64,000 nucleotides of DNA from Rhynchopus sp. YZ270_cl-10 (taxonomy: Eukaryota > Euglenozoa > Diplonemea > Diplonemida > Diplonemidae), in assembly GCA_964035575.1 (NCBI GenBank), contig OZ037891.1, positions 1,302,001-1,366,000 of the forward strand. The letters are read 5' to 3'. The notes under the pieces were generated by a model. That model was not told the origin of the DNA, did no database searches, and saw nothing but the letters and a program-made list of their open reading frames with translations. The position numbers were made by a program, and so were the translations under genes. This document shows positions 28,401-38,462 of this stretch, one piece after another. The first letter of the stretch is position 1, and each line of letters begins with the position of its first letter.

Positions 28401-31400
28401 CCCGCCACAACGCCTTGCGGGATTCGGTGTACAGAGCGGCTCAAGGGGCGGGCTTGGACCCTGCTTTGGAGGAGACCGTGAGAGTGGATTTGGAGTCGAA
28501 GAAGCGGCCAGGCGACGTCTACCTCCCAGTAGGAGTGGCGGAAAATGGACCTCGTTGTTTGGACATCACCCACGTGTGCCCCACCTTGCCTTCCTACAGA
28601 ACAGGGGCCTCGAAGTTTGTGGGCTGGTCGGCGAAGAACCAGGGCCAGGTCAAACGGGAGAAGCACGAGCGGGATTTGAACAAGATCAACACCAAGTTCT
28701 CCCCTATTGTGTTTGAAGCCTTCGGGGGTGCAGGCGACGAGGCGAACCTCTTGATTGCGCAGCTTGGAGGCCTGACGACGGGACAGACGTCGCACCTGAC
28801 AGGGTCGGCAGAGTTGCGCATCCGGGAGAGCATTGCGGTGGCGTACCAGAAAAAGGTCGCATCTTCCTTTCTGGAGCGGGGTGCTATGTGTGTAGGGATT
28901 GCCACCCTGAAGCGGGAGCCGTGTGTGGAGGTAGATGTGGCACCGTCTGCAGAGGACATGGACCGGTTTGGACGCCGCAGTGCAGGGGCCGTGGAACCTC
29001 TCTGTGATGATGCGAACCCTGACGACGATATGAGTCGTCCTGCTCCAGACCGGTCGGAGGAGCAGCAGGGGAAGCGCAAGAGGGACGTGAAGCCGGACCA
29101 CGTGGAGCCACCGAGGAAGCGGACCGGGAGGTTCGATTCGGCTACCGTGATTCCGGAAGGGCCGGGTCTCGATGTGGTGCGTGAGTGGGAGTTTTTGCGT
29201 GAGTGCCCGGCAGCGCAGAGGCCTCGGGCGACGGAACAGGCGGCCAAGCTGGGAGCCTCGAAGGTGACTTGGTCGTTTGTGGCGGGGGACTGTGCTTTTG
29301 AGGCTTTGCTCTTCGCCACTGGGCGCACGGATTTGTCGGTGGAGGGTCTGCGCCAGGCGGCAGTGAAGAAGGTCCAGGGCCGCGCTGATCTGTCGAGTGC
29401 GGCTGTCCCTAATTTTGGGGTCTGGCAGCGGCTGATGACGAGTGGGGACAGAGGAGACGAGCGTACGTGGGCGGATGCCATTGCAGTGGCGGGGGCAGGG
29501 GAGGCTCTTGAGGTATCTGTGGTCATCCTCAACGAGTTCGCCCGCCCTTCTCTGATGGTGCCAAGAAAACGGCCTAAGGCAGTGGTCCTTCTCCTCCACT
29601 CGGGTGACCAGGATGCGGCAGATGGATCCGGCAGTATCCCGGGACACTACGAGCCCCTCACCATGGACCCGGCTCTGCAGCAGCACATCCTGTCTTTTGA
29701 GGCCACAGGTGGTAAGGGGGAGTGCCAGTCAGAGCGCCCCATGGCTTTTGTGGGAGCGAGGGAGGCGGAGGCGTCGAACACTTTCCTGCAGTGCGAACAA
29801 TGCAGCAAGCTCTTCGATGCGTCGGACGCACACTTCTGCTGTCACACGTGTGGTGGCTTGGCATGTCTGCACTGCGCTCAGGGGTCCAAGCACTGCCCTC
29901 TGTCGCAAATTGGCAGGGCGGAATATTTCAGTGCCCTGTCTTTTTTGCACTCGAATGTTCCGGCTCAGGCTGCCTCTGCGGAGGGGAGCGGAGACCCACC
30001 ACCTAAACGGGCTCCTTCTCCAGCAGTGCCAGCTCCCGAGGGCGAGGACGTCGAGGAGGTAGACATGCCAATGGCGGGCGAAGAGGGGCAGCAGGCAGAA
30101 CAGAAGCAGCAGAAGCACGAGAAGCAACGGAAACAGCAGAAGCAGCAACAACAAAAGGCGGACCAGGTGAAGAAGGAAGCGTTGCAGCGTGCGTCGGACG
30201 CGTGGCAGCAAGCCCTGGAGGTACGGCGGGAGCATCGTCGGTCGTGGGGACCGGATTTGGCCGCGCTTCGGGGCACTTTTGGCGACCGCCAGCAGGAGTT
30301 GAGTCGTTTCCTGGAGGAACAGAATGTGCGTCTGGACCAGGCGAAGGCGGCGGACAGGCATCGTGTGGAGGAGCTGACCGCCAGGCACAAGCGGGAACTC
30401 GCAGAGGACGCGAAGAAGATGCATGCGCAGTACTTGGAAGACTGCGATCGGCACCCCGAAGCAGGAGAGTCGCTCCGGGCGGAGTATGACAGGCAACGCT
30501 GCGAGAGGCATTACGCCATCGCAGCTAAGCATGAGTCGGAGCAGAAGGCGACCACTCTGTTGTTGACGGCGGTGAACCTCTCCCGACAGCTGGAGGCAGA
30601 ACGCATGGTGGCATACGGGCGGTGCTTTGGGGTGGTGTGCGAAGGGCGGCTATTCCTCCCCTGCCATGCGGTGCGGAGAGCGGTGGGCGACGACCCTGAA
30701 GGACTCGAACCTGACTGTGTCGGCGACTGGATGGCTCTCTTTGGTCCTCAAGGTGCTTCTCCGTGCCCGGGCGAGTTCCTGTACTGCTGGGCGACACAGC
30801 AGCCGTGGAGTGGGAACGGGGAGGGGGACGGTGATTGCCCGGAGTCGGTGGTCGCCCGTCAGGCGGTTAGGAAGATAGCAGGGGAGGCCGGATACTGCGA
30901 TACCTGGGGCAAGACCAGCGCGGTCATCGTCGTTCGGGAAGGCAGGGTCAGCTGGGGAACCCCTTCTCGGGATCAGCTGGAGGAGGAGGTGGGGCGACAG
31001 GCCGAGGCGGCAGACACCGAGGTGCGTGTGAAGGTGGAGGAGATGGATGATGATGAGCAGGAGCAGGAGGAGGACCTCGACACCGCGATGGAGGGGGCGG
31101 ATCGCTCGCTTTCTCTGTCAGTGGAAGGCATCCCTGACCAGAAGAAGCAAGCGAGGGTGAGGGAATTGCTGAGGGCGCAGAGCGAGGCTTGGATGTGGAC
31201 GGAGGAGGAGCGGACGGAGAGGGGGGGTCTTTTCCCGTGCCTCACCATGGGGTCGCCGGTGCCTTCTTCTGTGACGAAGTGGATCTCCCTGTTCCACTAC
31301 CGTCAGGGAGAGAAACAGGATGGCAGACCCTTGTTGTCACTCCCCCTCTCTACCGCTACTTTCACTCAGTGGTATGAGGTGATGAAGGTGGTGGGTTTGC

Positions 31401-31741
31401 ATGAGTGGTCGGTTCAGGAAAAGTGCAAGGCAAAGTCGACGTTGCATGCCCTGACGGACAACCGGAGCAGTAGGGGGCAGGCCTTTGCAGCGGAGAGTAC
31501 AAGGAGGGAGAATGAGGCACGAGCGGCTCGAGAGGGAATAGGCCGACAACCTCAAGCCTCCTCTTCTTCTTCTTCTTCCTCCACCTCTGCAGGCCGTGGC
31601 ACTACAACCTCCATCGCCCAACCTGCAGTCTCCACTTCTTCCTCCTCCTCATCGGCAGGCCGTGGCAATGCAACCTCCTCCGCCCAACCTGCTCCTTCCT
31701 GCTCCTCCCAAAGGACCCCAGCGCCATGCAGCTCAGGGTAG
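22094..31741 (+). CDS. LINE polyprotein: Ser/Asn-rich N-terminus, OTU protease, zinc fingers, reverse transcriptase, RLE-like endonuclease, second OTU
   Basis: The first in-frame ATG is 22094, giving 3,215 residues. The N-terminus is hydrophobic (ALLGALWVVLHVCIS), followed by about 700 residues of Ser/Asn repeats. Hydrophobic segments lie at about 24610-25070. Then: OTU-1 (NDCGYVAL, Cys at 25271, HFEAV at 25622); a C2H2 finger (CPFDGC...HMRRH, 25815-25905); RT (motif A KIDYRNAFNCVDR, Asp at 27089; motif B RGAQQGDPLGPLLF; motif C YLDD at 27344; FLGIPIG). Next are a CSAC...H...C...H Cys/His cluster with RPGD and LDIT (28306-28570), resembling restriction-like endonuclease regions of LINEs; OTU-2 (GDCAFEALL, Cys at 29291; HYEPL, His at 29645); a CxxC-rich RING/ribbon-like finger (29785-29910); a Lys/Gln/Glu coiled coil (about 30080-30560); and a Ser-rich tail. 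RT identity is certain. The OTU calls rest on Cys and His boxes. The true start may lie nearer OTU-1. Confidence 0.88.
22145..22605 (+). repeat. CAG/CAA trinucleotide tract of the LINE ORF
   Basis: Mostly CAGCAA alternation, interrupted by a few complex units (GTGCTACACCAACAG). It reads as Ser/Asn in the long ORF, Gln in the next frame and Ala/Thr in the third. Length and composition differ strongly from copy 2 (33850-34463), as expected for slippage. Confidence 0.9.
22930..24160 (+). repeat. Degenerate nonamer tract of the LINE ORF
   Basis: Repeats based on AGCAGTTCC, with larger units recurring (for example blocks around GACTTCTGCAGCAGC and GGCTTCTGCAGCAGC). The long frame reads Ser/Asn/Lys/Arg/Phe/Cys. 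Only this frame stays open over the whole tract in both LINE copies. The Gln-reading frame contains stops. Confidence 0.8.
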
Positions 31742-32185
31742 GTCCAACACGTCGAACGTGTTCACCGACGCAGTGGCACAAAAAGAACAAAAAGGACGCT
31801 TGTTGTGACAAGAACGGAACTTCGTATTGTAAAAAGAAAACATCCCCCCCCCCCCTCCAGAACCAGCTGGGTACCAAACTGGAACGCTAAGTAAAACCAC
31901 ACTGACTGGACAGTCTGTCTTCTCCCCTGCCTCTCCCATGTTTCCATTTTTCCTCAATTGTCAATGGTGCTGACTGTGCTGATGACAATAACAATCCATC
32001 TCTAGTTTTGTTCACTTTTGTGCCTCGTTCTAACTAACCGGCACTGTACAGATTGTAAGACATCTGGCCCTCGCTTCGCTCGGACCAAGTGCTTTTCATG
32101 TGCATAGTAAACGTACCCCCCTCGCCCTGTCCAGTTTGATGTGGAAAAAAAAAAAAGTCGAGCCTTGGGCTAAGTTGAACAACAC

Positions 32186-32186
<1 letters not shown>
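31742..32186 (+). other. LINE 3' UTR
   Basis: Non-coding, with a C run near 31843-31856, ending in AACACC before the poly-A tail. No canonical AATAAA was seen close to the tail. It probably carries the signal recognised by the element's own reverse transcriptase (family knowledge). Confidence 0.6.
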
Positions 32187-32225
<39 letters not shown>

Positions 32226-32234
32226 GTTTTAACT

Positions 32235-32476
32235 ACTCTTCAACTCTCTTTTCAAAGTTCTTTTTTCTATCTCTCCATGTGACGCTTGCGGAGAATGAAG
32301 AAAGAGAAGAGGAGCGCAGGTAACAGCAAGAGAACGGAGGGGGTGCTGAGCGACTTTGCGAGCCCACAGCATGTTCACAGCGTCGCTGGGCGTGGGTCTG
32401 ACTGGATGGGAGCTTCAGCTGACTGTCACGGAAGGAAGGGCATTGGAAGGAGGAGCATCATGTTTGACCATGCGCA
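32235..32476 (+). other. Unique segment between LINE copy 1 and the satellite chain, possible gene remnant
   Basis: A GC-richer stretch with an ATG at 32295 opens about 65 codons (MKKEKRSAGNSKRTEG...) and then runs into the first tandem array. Codon use resembles host genes, so it could be the 5' end of a gene lost to the repeats. No family was recognised. Confidence 0.3.
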
Positions 32477-32590
32477 AGGAGCTAGGAGCTAGGAGCTAGG
32501 AGCTAGGAGCTAGGAGCTAGGAGCTAGGAGCTAGGAGCTAGGAGCTAGGAGCTAGGAGCTAGGAGCTAGGAGCTAGGAGCTAGGAGCTAG
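32477..32590. repeat. 7-bp tandem array AGGAGCT, about 16 units
   Basis: Perfect head-to-tail units of AGGAGCT. The last unit is directly followed by GG and the next, unrelated array. The array contains stops in all frames. Confidence 0.95.
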
Positions 32591-32591
32591 G

Positions 32592-33063
32592 CCTTGCACA
32601 GCATCCTTGCACAGCATCCTTGCACAGCATCCTTGCACAGCATCCTTGCACAGCATCCTTGCACAGCATCCTTGCACAGCATCCTTGCACAGCATCCTTG
32701 CACAGCATCCTTGCACAGCATCCTTGCACAGCATCCTTGCACAGCATCCTTGCACAGCATCCTTGCACAGCATCCTTGCACAGCATCCTTGCACAGCATC
32801 CTTGCACAGCATCCTTGCACAGCATCCTTGCACAGCATCCTTGCACAGCATCCTTGCACAGCATCCTTGCACAGCATCCTTGCACAGCATCCTTGCACAG
32901 CATCCTTGCACAGCATCCTTGCACAGCATCCTTGCACAGCATCCTTGCACAGCATCCTTGCACAGCATCCTTGCACAGCATCCTTGCACAGCATCCTTGC
33001 ACAGCATCCTTGCACAGCATCCTTGCACAGCATCCTTGCACAGCATCCTTGCACAGCATCCTT
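32592..33063. repeat. 13-bp tandem array CCTTGCACAGCAT, about 36 units
   Basis: Perfect units throughout. The period is not a multiple of three and no frame has a stop, so both strands show long open frames that should not be annotated. A single inverted, degenerate unit (TGTGCAAGGATG) lies just downstream at about 33121-33132. Confidence 0.95.
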
Positions 33064-33201
33064 TTTAAAAACCACCACAGGTAAACATGAGACCCACCAT
33101 TGTTGTTGTTGATGTTGTTGTTGTGCAAGGATGTGCGGGGGTCCCCTAAGGCGGTTTTTTATTAGGTAGAGCCTCTGACCAAGGAAAACATATTCTGAGG
33201 G

Positions 33202-33348
33202 CAGTACACAGTACACAGTACACAGTACACAGTACACAGTACACAGTACACAGTACACAGTACACAGTACACAGTACACAGTACACAGTACACAGTACAC
33301 AGTACACAGTACACAGTACACAGTACACAGTACACAGTACACAGTACA
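33202..33348. repeat. 7-bp tandem array ACACAGT, about 21 units
   Basis: Perfect AGTACAC/ACACAGT units. The array is separated from the 13-mer array by about 140 bp that include a 22-base match to the LINE RT region (33136-33157). Confidence 0.95.
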
Positions 33349-33446
33349 GCACCTGGTCTGGAAAGTAGCAGAAAATAGCACCCCCCTTCAGCCACACCAC
33401 ACACCCCCCCTATATTGACAGGTCCTTGACATGTCCTTGACATGTC

Positions 33447-33543
33447 AAACCCGTAAACCCGCAAACCCGCAAACCCGCAAACCCGCAAACCCGCAAACCC
33501 GCAAACCCGCAAACCCGCAAACCCGCAAACCCGCAAACCCGCA
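33447..33543. repeat. Short AAACCCGC array, about 12 units
   Basis: It starts within CATGTCAAACCCG; its first unit is the variant AAACCCGT and the rest are perfect. It ends in GCACAAGACT, directly against the 5' end of LINE copy 2. An 11-bp duplication (CCTTGACATGT twice) lies just upstream. Confidence 0.95.
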
Positions 33544-33795
33544 CAAGACTTTACAGGGGACCATTTTTTACAGGGGACCATTTTTTACAGGGGACCATTT
33601 TTTACACATTACAACACACTTGTCCTTTCTTTTTACCCTCCCTCCCTCCCCCTTTCCTTTGTTTTATTGTGAGCCTTGTACGCCTCCACGGGGCGGTCCC
33701 TGGGCAACGGTAGAGGAGTGCAGGCCGGCGAAGCGCAAGGCGTAGTGTGTCTTGTCCTTCTTTGTTTTCGTTTTTTGGTTTTTGCTTTTTTAAAA

Positions 33796-34385
33796 ATGAG
33801 GAGGAAGGCCCTTTTGGGGGCGTTGTGGGTGGTGCTGCATGTCTGCATCAGCAGCAGCAGCAGGAGCTACACCAGCAGCAACAACAAGAGCAGCAACAGC
33901 AGCAACAGCAGCAACAGCAGCAACAGCAGCAACAGCAGCATATACTACACCAGCTGCAACTGCAGCAGCAGCAACAACGGCAGCAACAGCAGCAACAGCA
34001 GCAACAGCAGCAACAGCAGCAACAGCAGCAACAGCAGCAACAGCAGCAACAGCAGCAACAGCAGCATATGCTACACCAGCTGCAACTGCAGCAGCAGCAA
34101 CAGCAGCAACAAAAGCAGCAACAGCAGCAGCAGCAGCAACAGCAGCAACAAGAGCAGCAGCAACAACAGCAGCAACAACAGCAGCAGCAGCAACAGCAGC
34201 AACAGCAGCAACAGCAGCAACAGCAGCAACAGCAGCATATGCTACACCAGCTGCAACTGCAGCAGCAGCAACAGCAGCAACAAAAGCAGCAACAGCAGCA
34301 GCAGCAGCAACAGCAGCAACAACATATGCTACACCAGCTGCAACTGCAGCAGCAGCAACAGCAGCAACAAGAGCAGCAGCAACAA

Positions 34386-34426
<41 letters not shown>

Positions 34427-37400
34427 ACAGGAGCAACAACTTAAGCTGCATCAACAGCAGTAGCAGGAGCACCAACAGCAGGAGCGGCAGCTACAACAGC
34501 TTCCTCATCAGTGGCAGGAGCCCCCTTCCCCCCCTTTTTTACCCCAAAAAGAGGCCTCTTGAGCCCAACAACCCAAGCAGCTGCAGCTTTGATAGCAGCA
34601 ACAAAAACGTGTGTGGAGGCAACAAAGCAAAGAACTGTTGTCATAACAACCCACACCCCCCTTCCCCCCATGATATCCCCAAAAAGAGGCAATGTATGCC
34701 CAACCACATCAGTGGCTGCAACTGTGATAGCAGCAAAAACGAAATCTTCGGAGTCCTGGGTGGGGTCCCAGTATCACCCCTGGTGTGCAGCAGCAGCAGT
34801 TCCAAAGGCCTTTACAGCAGCAGTTCCAACAGCAGGCTCTACAGCTTTTTCACCAGCAGTTCCAAAGGCTTCTGCAGCAGCGGTTCCAACAGCAGGTCCA
34901 ACAGCAGTTCCAACAGCAGGCACAACAGCAGTTTAAACAGCAGTTCCAACGGCTTCTGCAGCAGCAGTTCCACGAGCGTTTCCAAAAGCAGTTCCAGCAG
35001 CAGTTCCAGCAGCAGTTCCAACAGCAGGCACAACAGCAGTTTCAACTGCAGTTCCAAAGACTTCTGCAGCAGCAGCTCCAACGGCAGGTCCATCAGCAGT
35101 TCCAACAGCAGGCTCAACAACAGCAGTTTCAACAGCAAGGACTTCTGCGGCAGCAGCTCTAACGGCAGGTCCAACAGCAGTTCCAACAGTAGGCTTAACA
35201 GCAGTTTCAACAGCAGTTCCACAGACTTCTGCAGCAGCGGTTCCAACAGCAGGTCCAACAGCAGGTCCAGCAGCAGTTCCAACAGCAGGCACAACAGCAG
35301 TTTCAACTGTAGTTCCAAAGACTTCTGCAGCAGCAGCTCCAACGGCAGGTCCATCAGCAGTTCCAACAGCAGGCTCAACAACAGCAGTTTCAACAGCAGT
35401 TCCAATGGCTTCTGCAGCAGCAGTTCCAACAGCGTTTCCAAAAGCAGTTCCAGCAACAGGCACAACAGCAGGCACAACAGCAGTTTCATCAGCAAGGACT
35501 TCTGCGGCAGCAGCTCTAACGGCAGGTCCAACAGCAGTTCCAACAGTAGGCTTAACAGCAGTTTCAACAGCAGTTCCACAGACTTCTGCAGCAGCGGTTC
35601 CAACAGCGTCTCCAAAAGCAGTTCCAGCAGCAGTTCCAACAGCAGGCACAACAGCAGTTTCAACTGCAGTTCCAAAGACTTCTGCAGCAGCAGTTCCAAC
35701 AGCAGGTCCAACAGCAGCACCAACATCAACAGCAGACGCAGCAACAACATCAGCGACAACAACCTAGGGGGTGGTGAGCGAGGTATGCTGGTGTTCGGGG
35801 TCAGCCTTGCGGGGCGAGAAGGACAGAGTGGCTGTGTGATGATGCGGGTGTGGCAAAAGGGGTGTGTACAGATAGAGTTTTGGTTCGACTGGTGGTGCAA
35901 CCTCTGGGAGGTCTTCACCTCCTTGCGTCAGCCTGACCCCTGCTGGGTAGCCGAGGCACCTGAGTGGGGAGTGTTTGTGTCGTTCGCGGTCCTGGATCTG
36001 TGGAAGGACAGACGCGCCCCTACCCTCAGTCATCTCATTTTGTGGCTGGTGGGCAGGAGGACCAGGAGGACGCGACGAGGACACCGGTCCTTGAACTGGA
36101 CCAAGTCACAGGCGGGCAGGCTCCGTCGGCGCAAGGCGCCCTGCAATCGTCCGCCCTCCCCGGCAGCGCACCCAGTTTTCCGCAGGTTCAGGGTCGCCGA
36201 TGCGTTGAGAGGTGCTTTGCAGTGTGTGGCCATCTGGGTTCTGGTTTTTGTGGGGTCTGAGCTTGGGAGGTCAGCGCCACATGCTTTGGGTTGTGCGCTG
36301 TTTCGGGACGCGGAGGTGCTGGGGGTGGGTCTGCTGCGGGGACTGTGCCGCGCACGCAGGGGGTGGCGGTGGCTGGAAGGGGCGAGCGAGCGAGTGCACC
36401 GATGGACCGGAGGGATCCGAGTGGCTGCCAGCTTGGTGAGAGCCAGTGTGATGGGGGTGGGTCAGTTGTCGGTGCGTGCAGCCGAGTGGGTGTGGGTTGC
36501 ATGGTCCGCAGGTGGTTGTTTGGCGGGTTTTGTGGCACTGGTCGGCGTCGCGCGCCCACTTGGCTGGGTTCTTCTCTTGGAGGTGCGCCGTGTGGCAGCA
36601 CGCAGGTGGACTCGTAGGATCGGGATGGCATTTGGCATGCTGGCGGTGTCCCTACTGGTCTTGCTGTCGTTGTTGTGGCGAGCGGTGACGCCCTGGGACC
36701 TGCGCCCTGCCCCTGCTGATCCGGAGCACCCGGTAAGCTTGTCCCCGTTTGCGTTGACCGGTGGGTGCGCAAACGTGAACGCTCCTGCGTATACTGAGCA
36801 GGCGGTGTCTGTGGACGCGACTCTGGCGAAGTTTGGAGCTAAACGCATCCCCAACGTGTCTACTAATGATTGTGGTTATGTGGCACTACACCTCTGGGAC
36901 CACGACACGCAGCCGGACGTGAGGGCAATGCGCAAGCAGCTGTATGACACAGCAGTGGAGGTGTCGAACCGCCTGGTGCAGGTGCTGGGGTCGCAGGAGG
37001 CCATGACGGAGTTTGCCAATGGTGTGACCGGCGAGGCCCACCTCAACCACTTGGGGCTTCAGCTCACCGCGACAGCATCCCGCATCAACATCGTGGTGGT
37101 GCAGGCATCGGAAGAGAACCCCCTCGTGCGCATCACCCCTGGTAGCAAAAGAGTCGCCAAGTCGTACGCGGAGAGCTTCCAAGCGAAACTTCCCACGGTC
37201 GTCATCGCTCTCTGTGACTCTCACTTTGAGGCAGTGGAGCTTGTCCCGGAGGTGGGGAAGACCAAGGAGGGGATGGCAGAGAAGATGAGGAAGGAGGCTC
37301 GGCAGGCAGTGCTGGACACAGCGCATTTGGATGGCATCATCCCCACCAACACCACCACCACCGCCCCCCTGGCTACCAAGCTGGGACACATCAATGCGGA

Positions 37401-38462
37401 TCGGGTGTTCTGCCCCTTTGATGGATGCAGAGCGGGAATTTTGTCTTCGAGTGATGCGGTCGGGGGCCTGTCTCGTAAGGGCTTGCTGCAGCACATGCGT
37501 CGCCACCAGGCCGATGGGGCGTACATCCCCGACGAGCTGTTGGGCCACTTGGGCATGTCGCGCTGTGCGAACGATCAGTGCGACATGCTATTGCCGCAGA
37601 GCAAGGAGGTCTGCAACACCTGTACGGTGCACTTTGGCGAAGAAGGCTTCACCGCTCCGTCTCCCTCCAGTCGAGGAATGCTGACAGATCAGGATGACCT
37701 CCCCTCCTTTGAAGTCATGGGGACCACCAGGATCCAGCTGAAGGGCGGGTGCCCAGACAAACACCTACAGCTGTACAGCGAGCTCTTCCTGAGGGTCCTC
37801 ATGGACATCCTGGAGTACCAGGACGAGGTGGCCTGGAAGCGCCTTGCACTGTTCTTCACAGTGTTGCACCGGACACGGACAGAACGAGGGGGCAAGGACC
37901 AGGAGCGACGTTTGACGAGCACCTGGGGGAAGGACTTGGAGGCTTGGAAGGCTGGCCAGTATGTCGCCCTGTGGGAGCAAACGGTAGAGGAGCGGAAGCC
38001 AAGGCCCTCTGGGTGGTCGGATGAAGACACTGACGAAGGGAGACGGAAGCGCACCATCGCCAAAGCGAGAGCAGGACTCCCGAGCCAGGCCATGTCTTGC
38101 GCTACCAGCGACGGCCTCGCCCCACAGACACCGGCGACGCTGGAAAAGCTTCAGACGAAGCACCCAGCCGCTGCCGACTCCAAGGCCCTGGAGCAGGCGG
38201 ATTGGCCCCAGCCTCAGGAGGTCCCACCGGTGACAGTGGTGGAGGTGATGAAGGCCCTGCGGAGCATGCCGAAGTCATCGGCGGCGGGTCCCTCGAACGT
38301 GACGGGCGCGCACCTTCGTACACTTTGCCTACAGAGGCGGGCTAAGGGCACTTTGGCAGCGCTGGCCGCAGTGTTGACGTCTTTGGCACGAGGAAATGCT
38401 CCAGTGGAGGTGGCTGAGTTCTTCGCCGGCGCTAACTTGGTGGCTCTCCGGAAGCCTGCAAA
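33796..38462 (+). pseudogene. LINE copy 2 ORF, truncated in the reverse transcriptase domain
   Basis: The coding part runs from the same ATG as copy 1 through the Ser/Asn tracts, hydrophobic segments, OTU-1 and zinc finger to the beginning of RT (NLVALRKPA), ending before the catalytic Asp and YLDD motifs. It then stays open through the array only because the 8-mer lacks stops, giving an artificial KPANPQTR octapeptide repeat to 55620. Indels relative to copy 1 are multiples of three. It cannot supply RT activity. Confidence 0.85.
33850..34463 (+). repeat. CAG/CAA tract of LINE copy 2, with embedded 27-bp-type units
   Basis: Like the copy 1 tract, but a segment containing CTACACCAGCTGCAACTGCA, preceded by CATATG or CATATA, occurs four times (about 33939, 34065, 34227 and 34322). 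Copy 1 has one related unit. This shows unit-level duplication since the two copies separated. Confidence 0.85.

Larger units (their letters stand above)
21832..32223 (+). mobile_element. LINE (non-LTR retrotransposon), copy 1, apparently full length
   Basis: The element is bounded by a 10-11 bp target-site duplication (21821-21831 and 32224-32234) and ends in about 38 A residues (from 32187), the hallmarks of target-primed reverse transcription. It starts with four copies of a 17-bp unit (21834-21901), then a leader of about 190 bp, one very long ORF (22094-31741), and a 3' UTR of about 445 bp before the tail. At about 10.4 kb it is unusually large for a LINE. A second copy (33551-38462) shares the same 5' end and very high identity, so the family was active recently. 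The target looks like ordinary intergenic DNA. Confidence 0.92.
33551..38462 (+). mobile_element. LINE copy 2, intact 5' end, 3' half replaced by satellite
   Basis: Same family as copy 1: three 17-bp 5' units (33553-33603), the same leader, the same ORF start and the same order of segments. Identity outside the repeat tracts is very high. Similarity ends abruptly inside the RT domain at 38462 (copy 1 position 26862), where the 17-kb AAACCCGC array takes over. The junction shares GCAAA between the LINE and the repeat unit. LINEs normally lose their 5' end; loss of the 3' end implies a later rearrangement. No poly-A tail or right target duplication remains. Confidence 0.92.

Noticed and set aside
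28277-29686. Minus-strand 469-residue ORF within the LINE
   Set aside because: It is antisense to the endonuclease-like and second OTU regions; low-complexity shadow.
32573-33400. Cys-rich repeat proteins over the 13-mer and 7-mer arrays
   Set aside because: Open frames on both strands arise from stop-free short tandem repeats; there is no start context and no unique domain.
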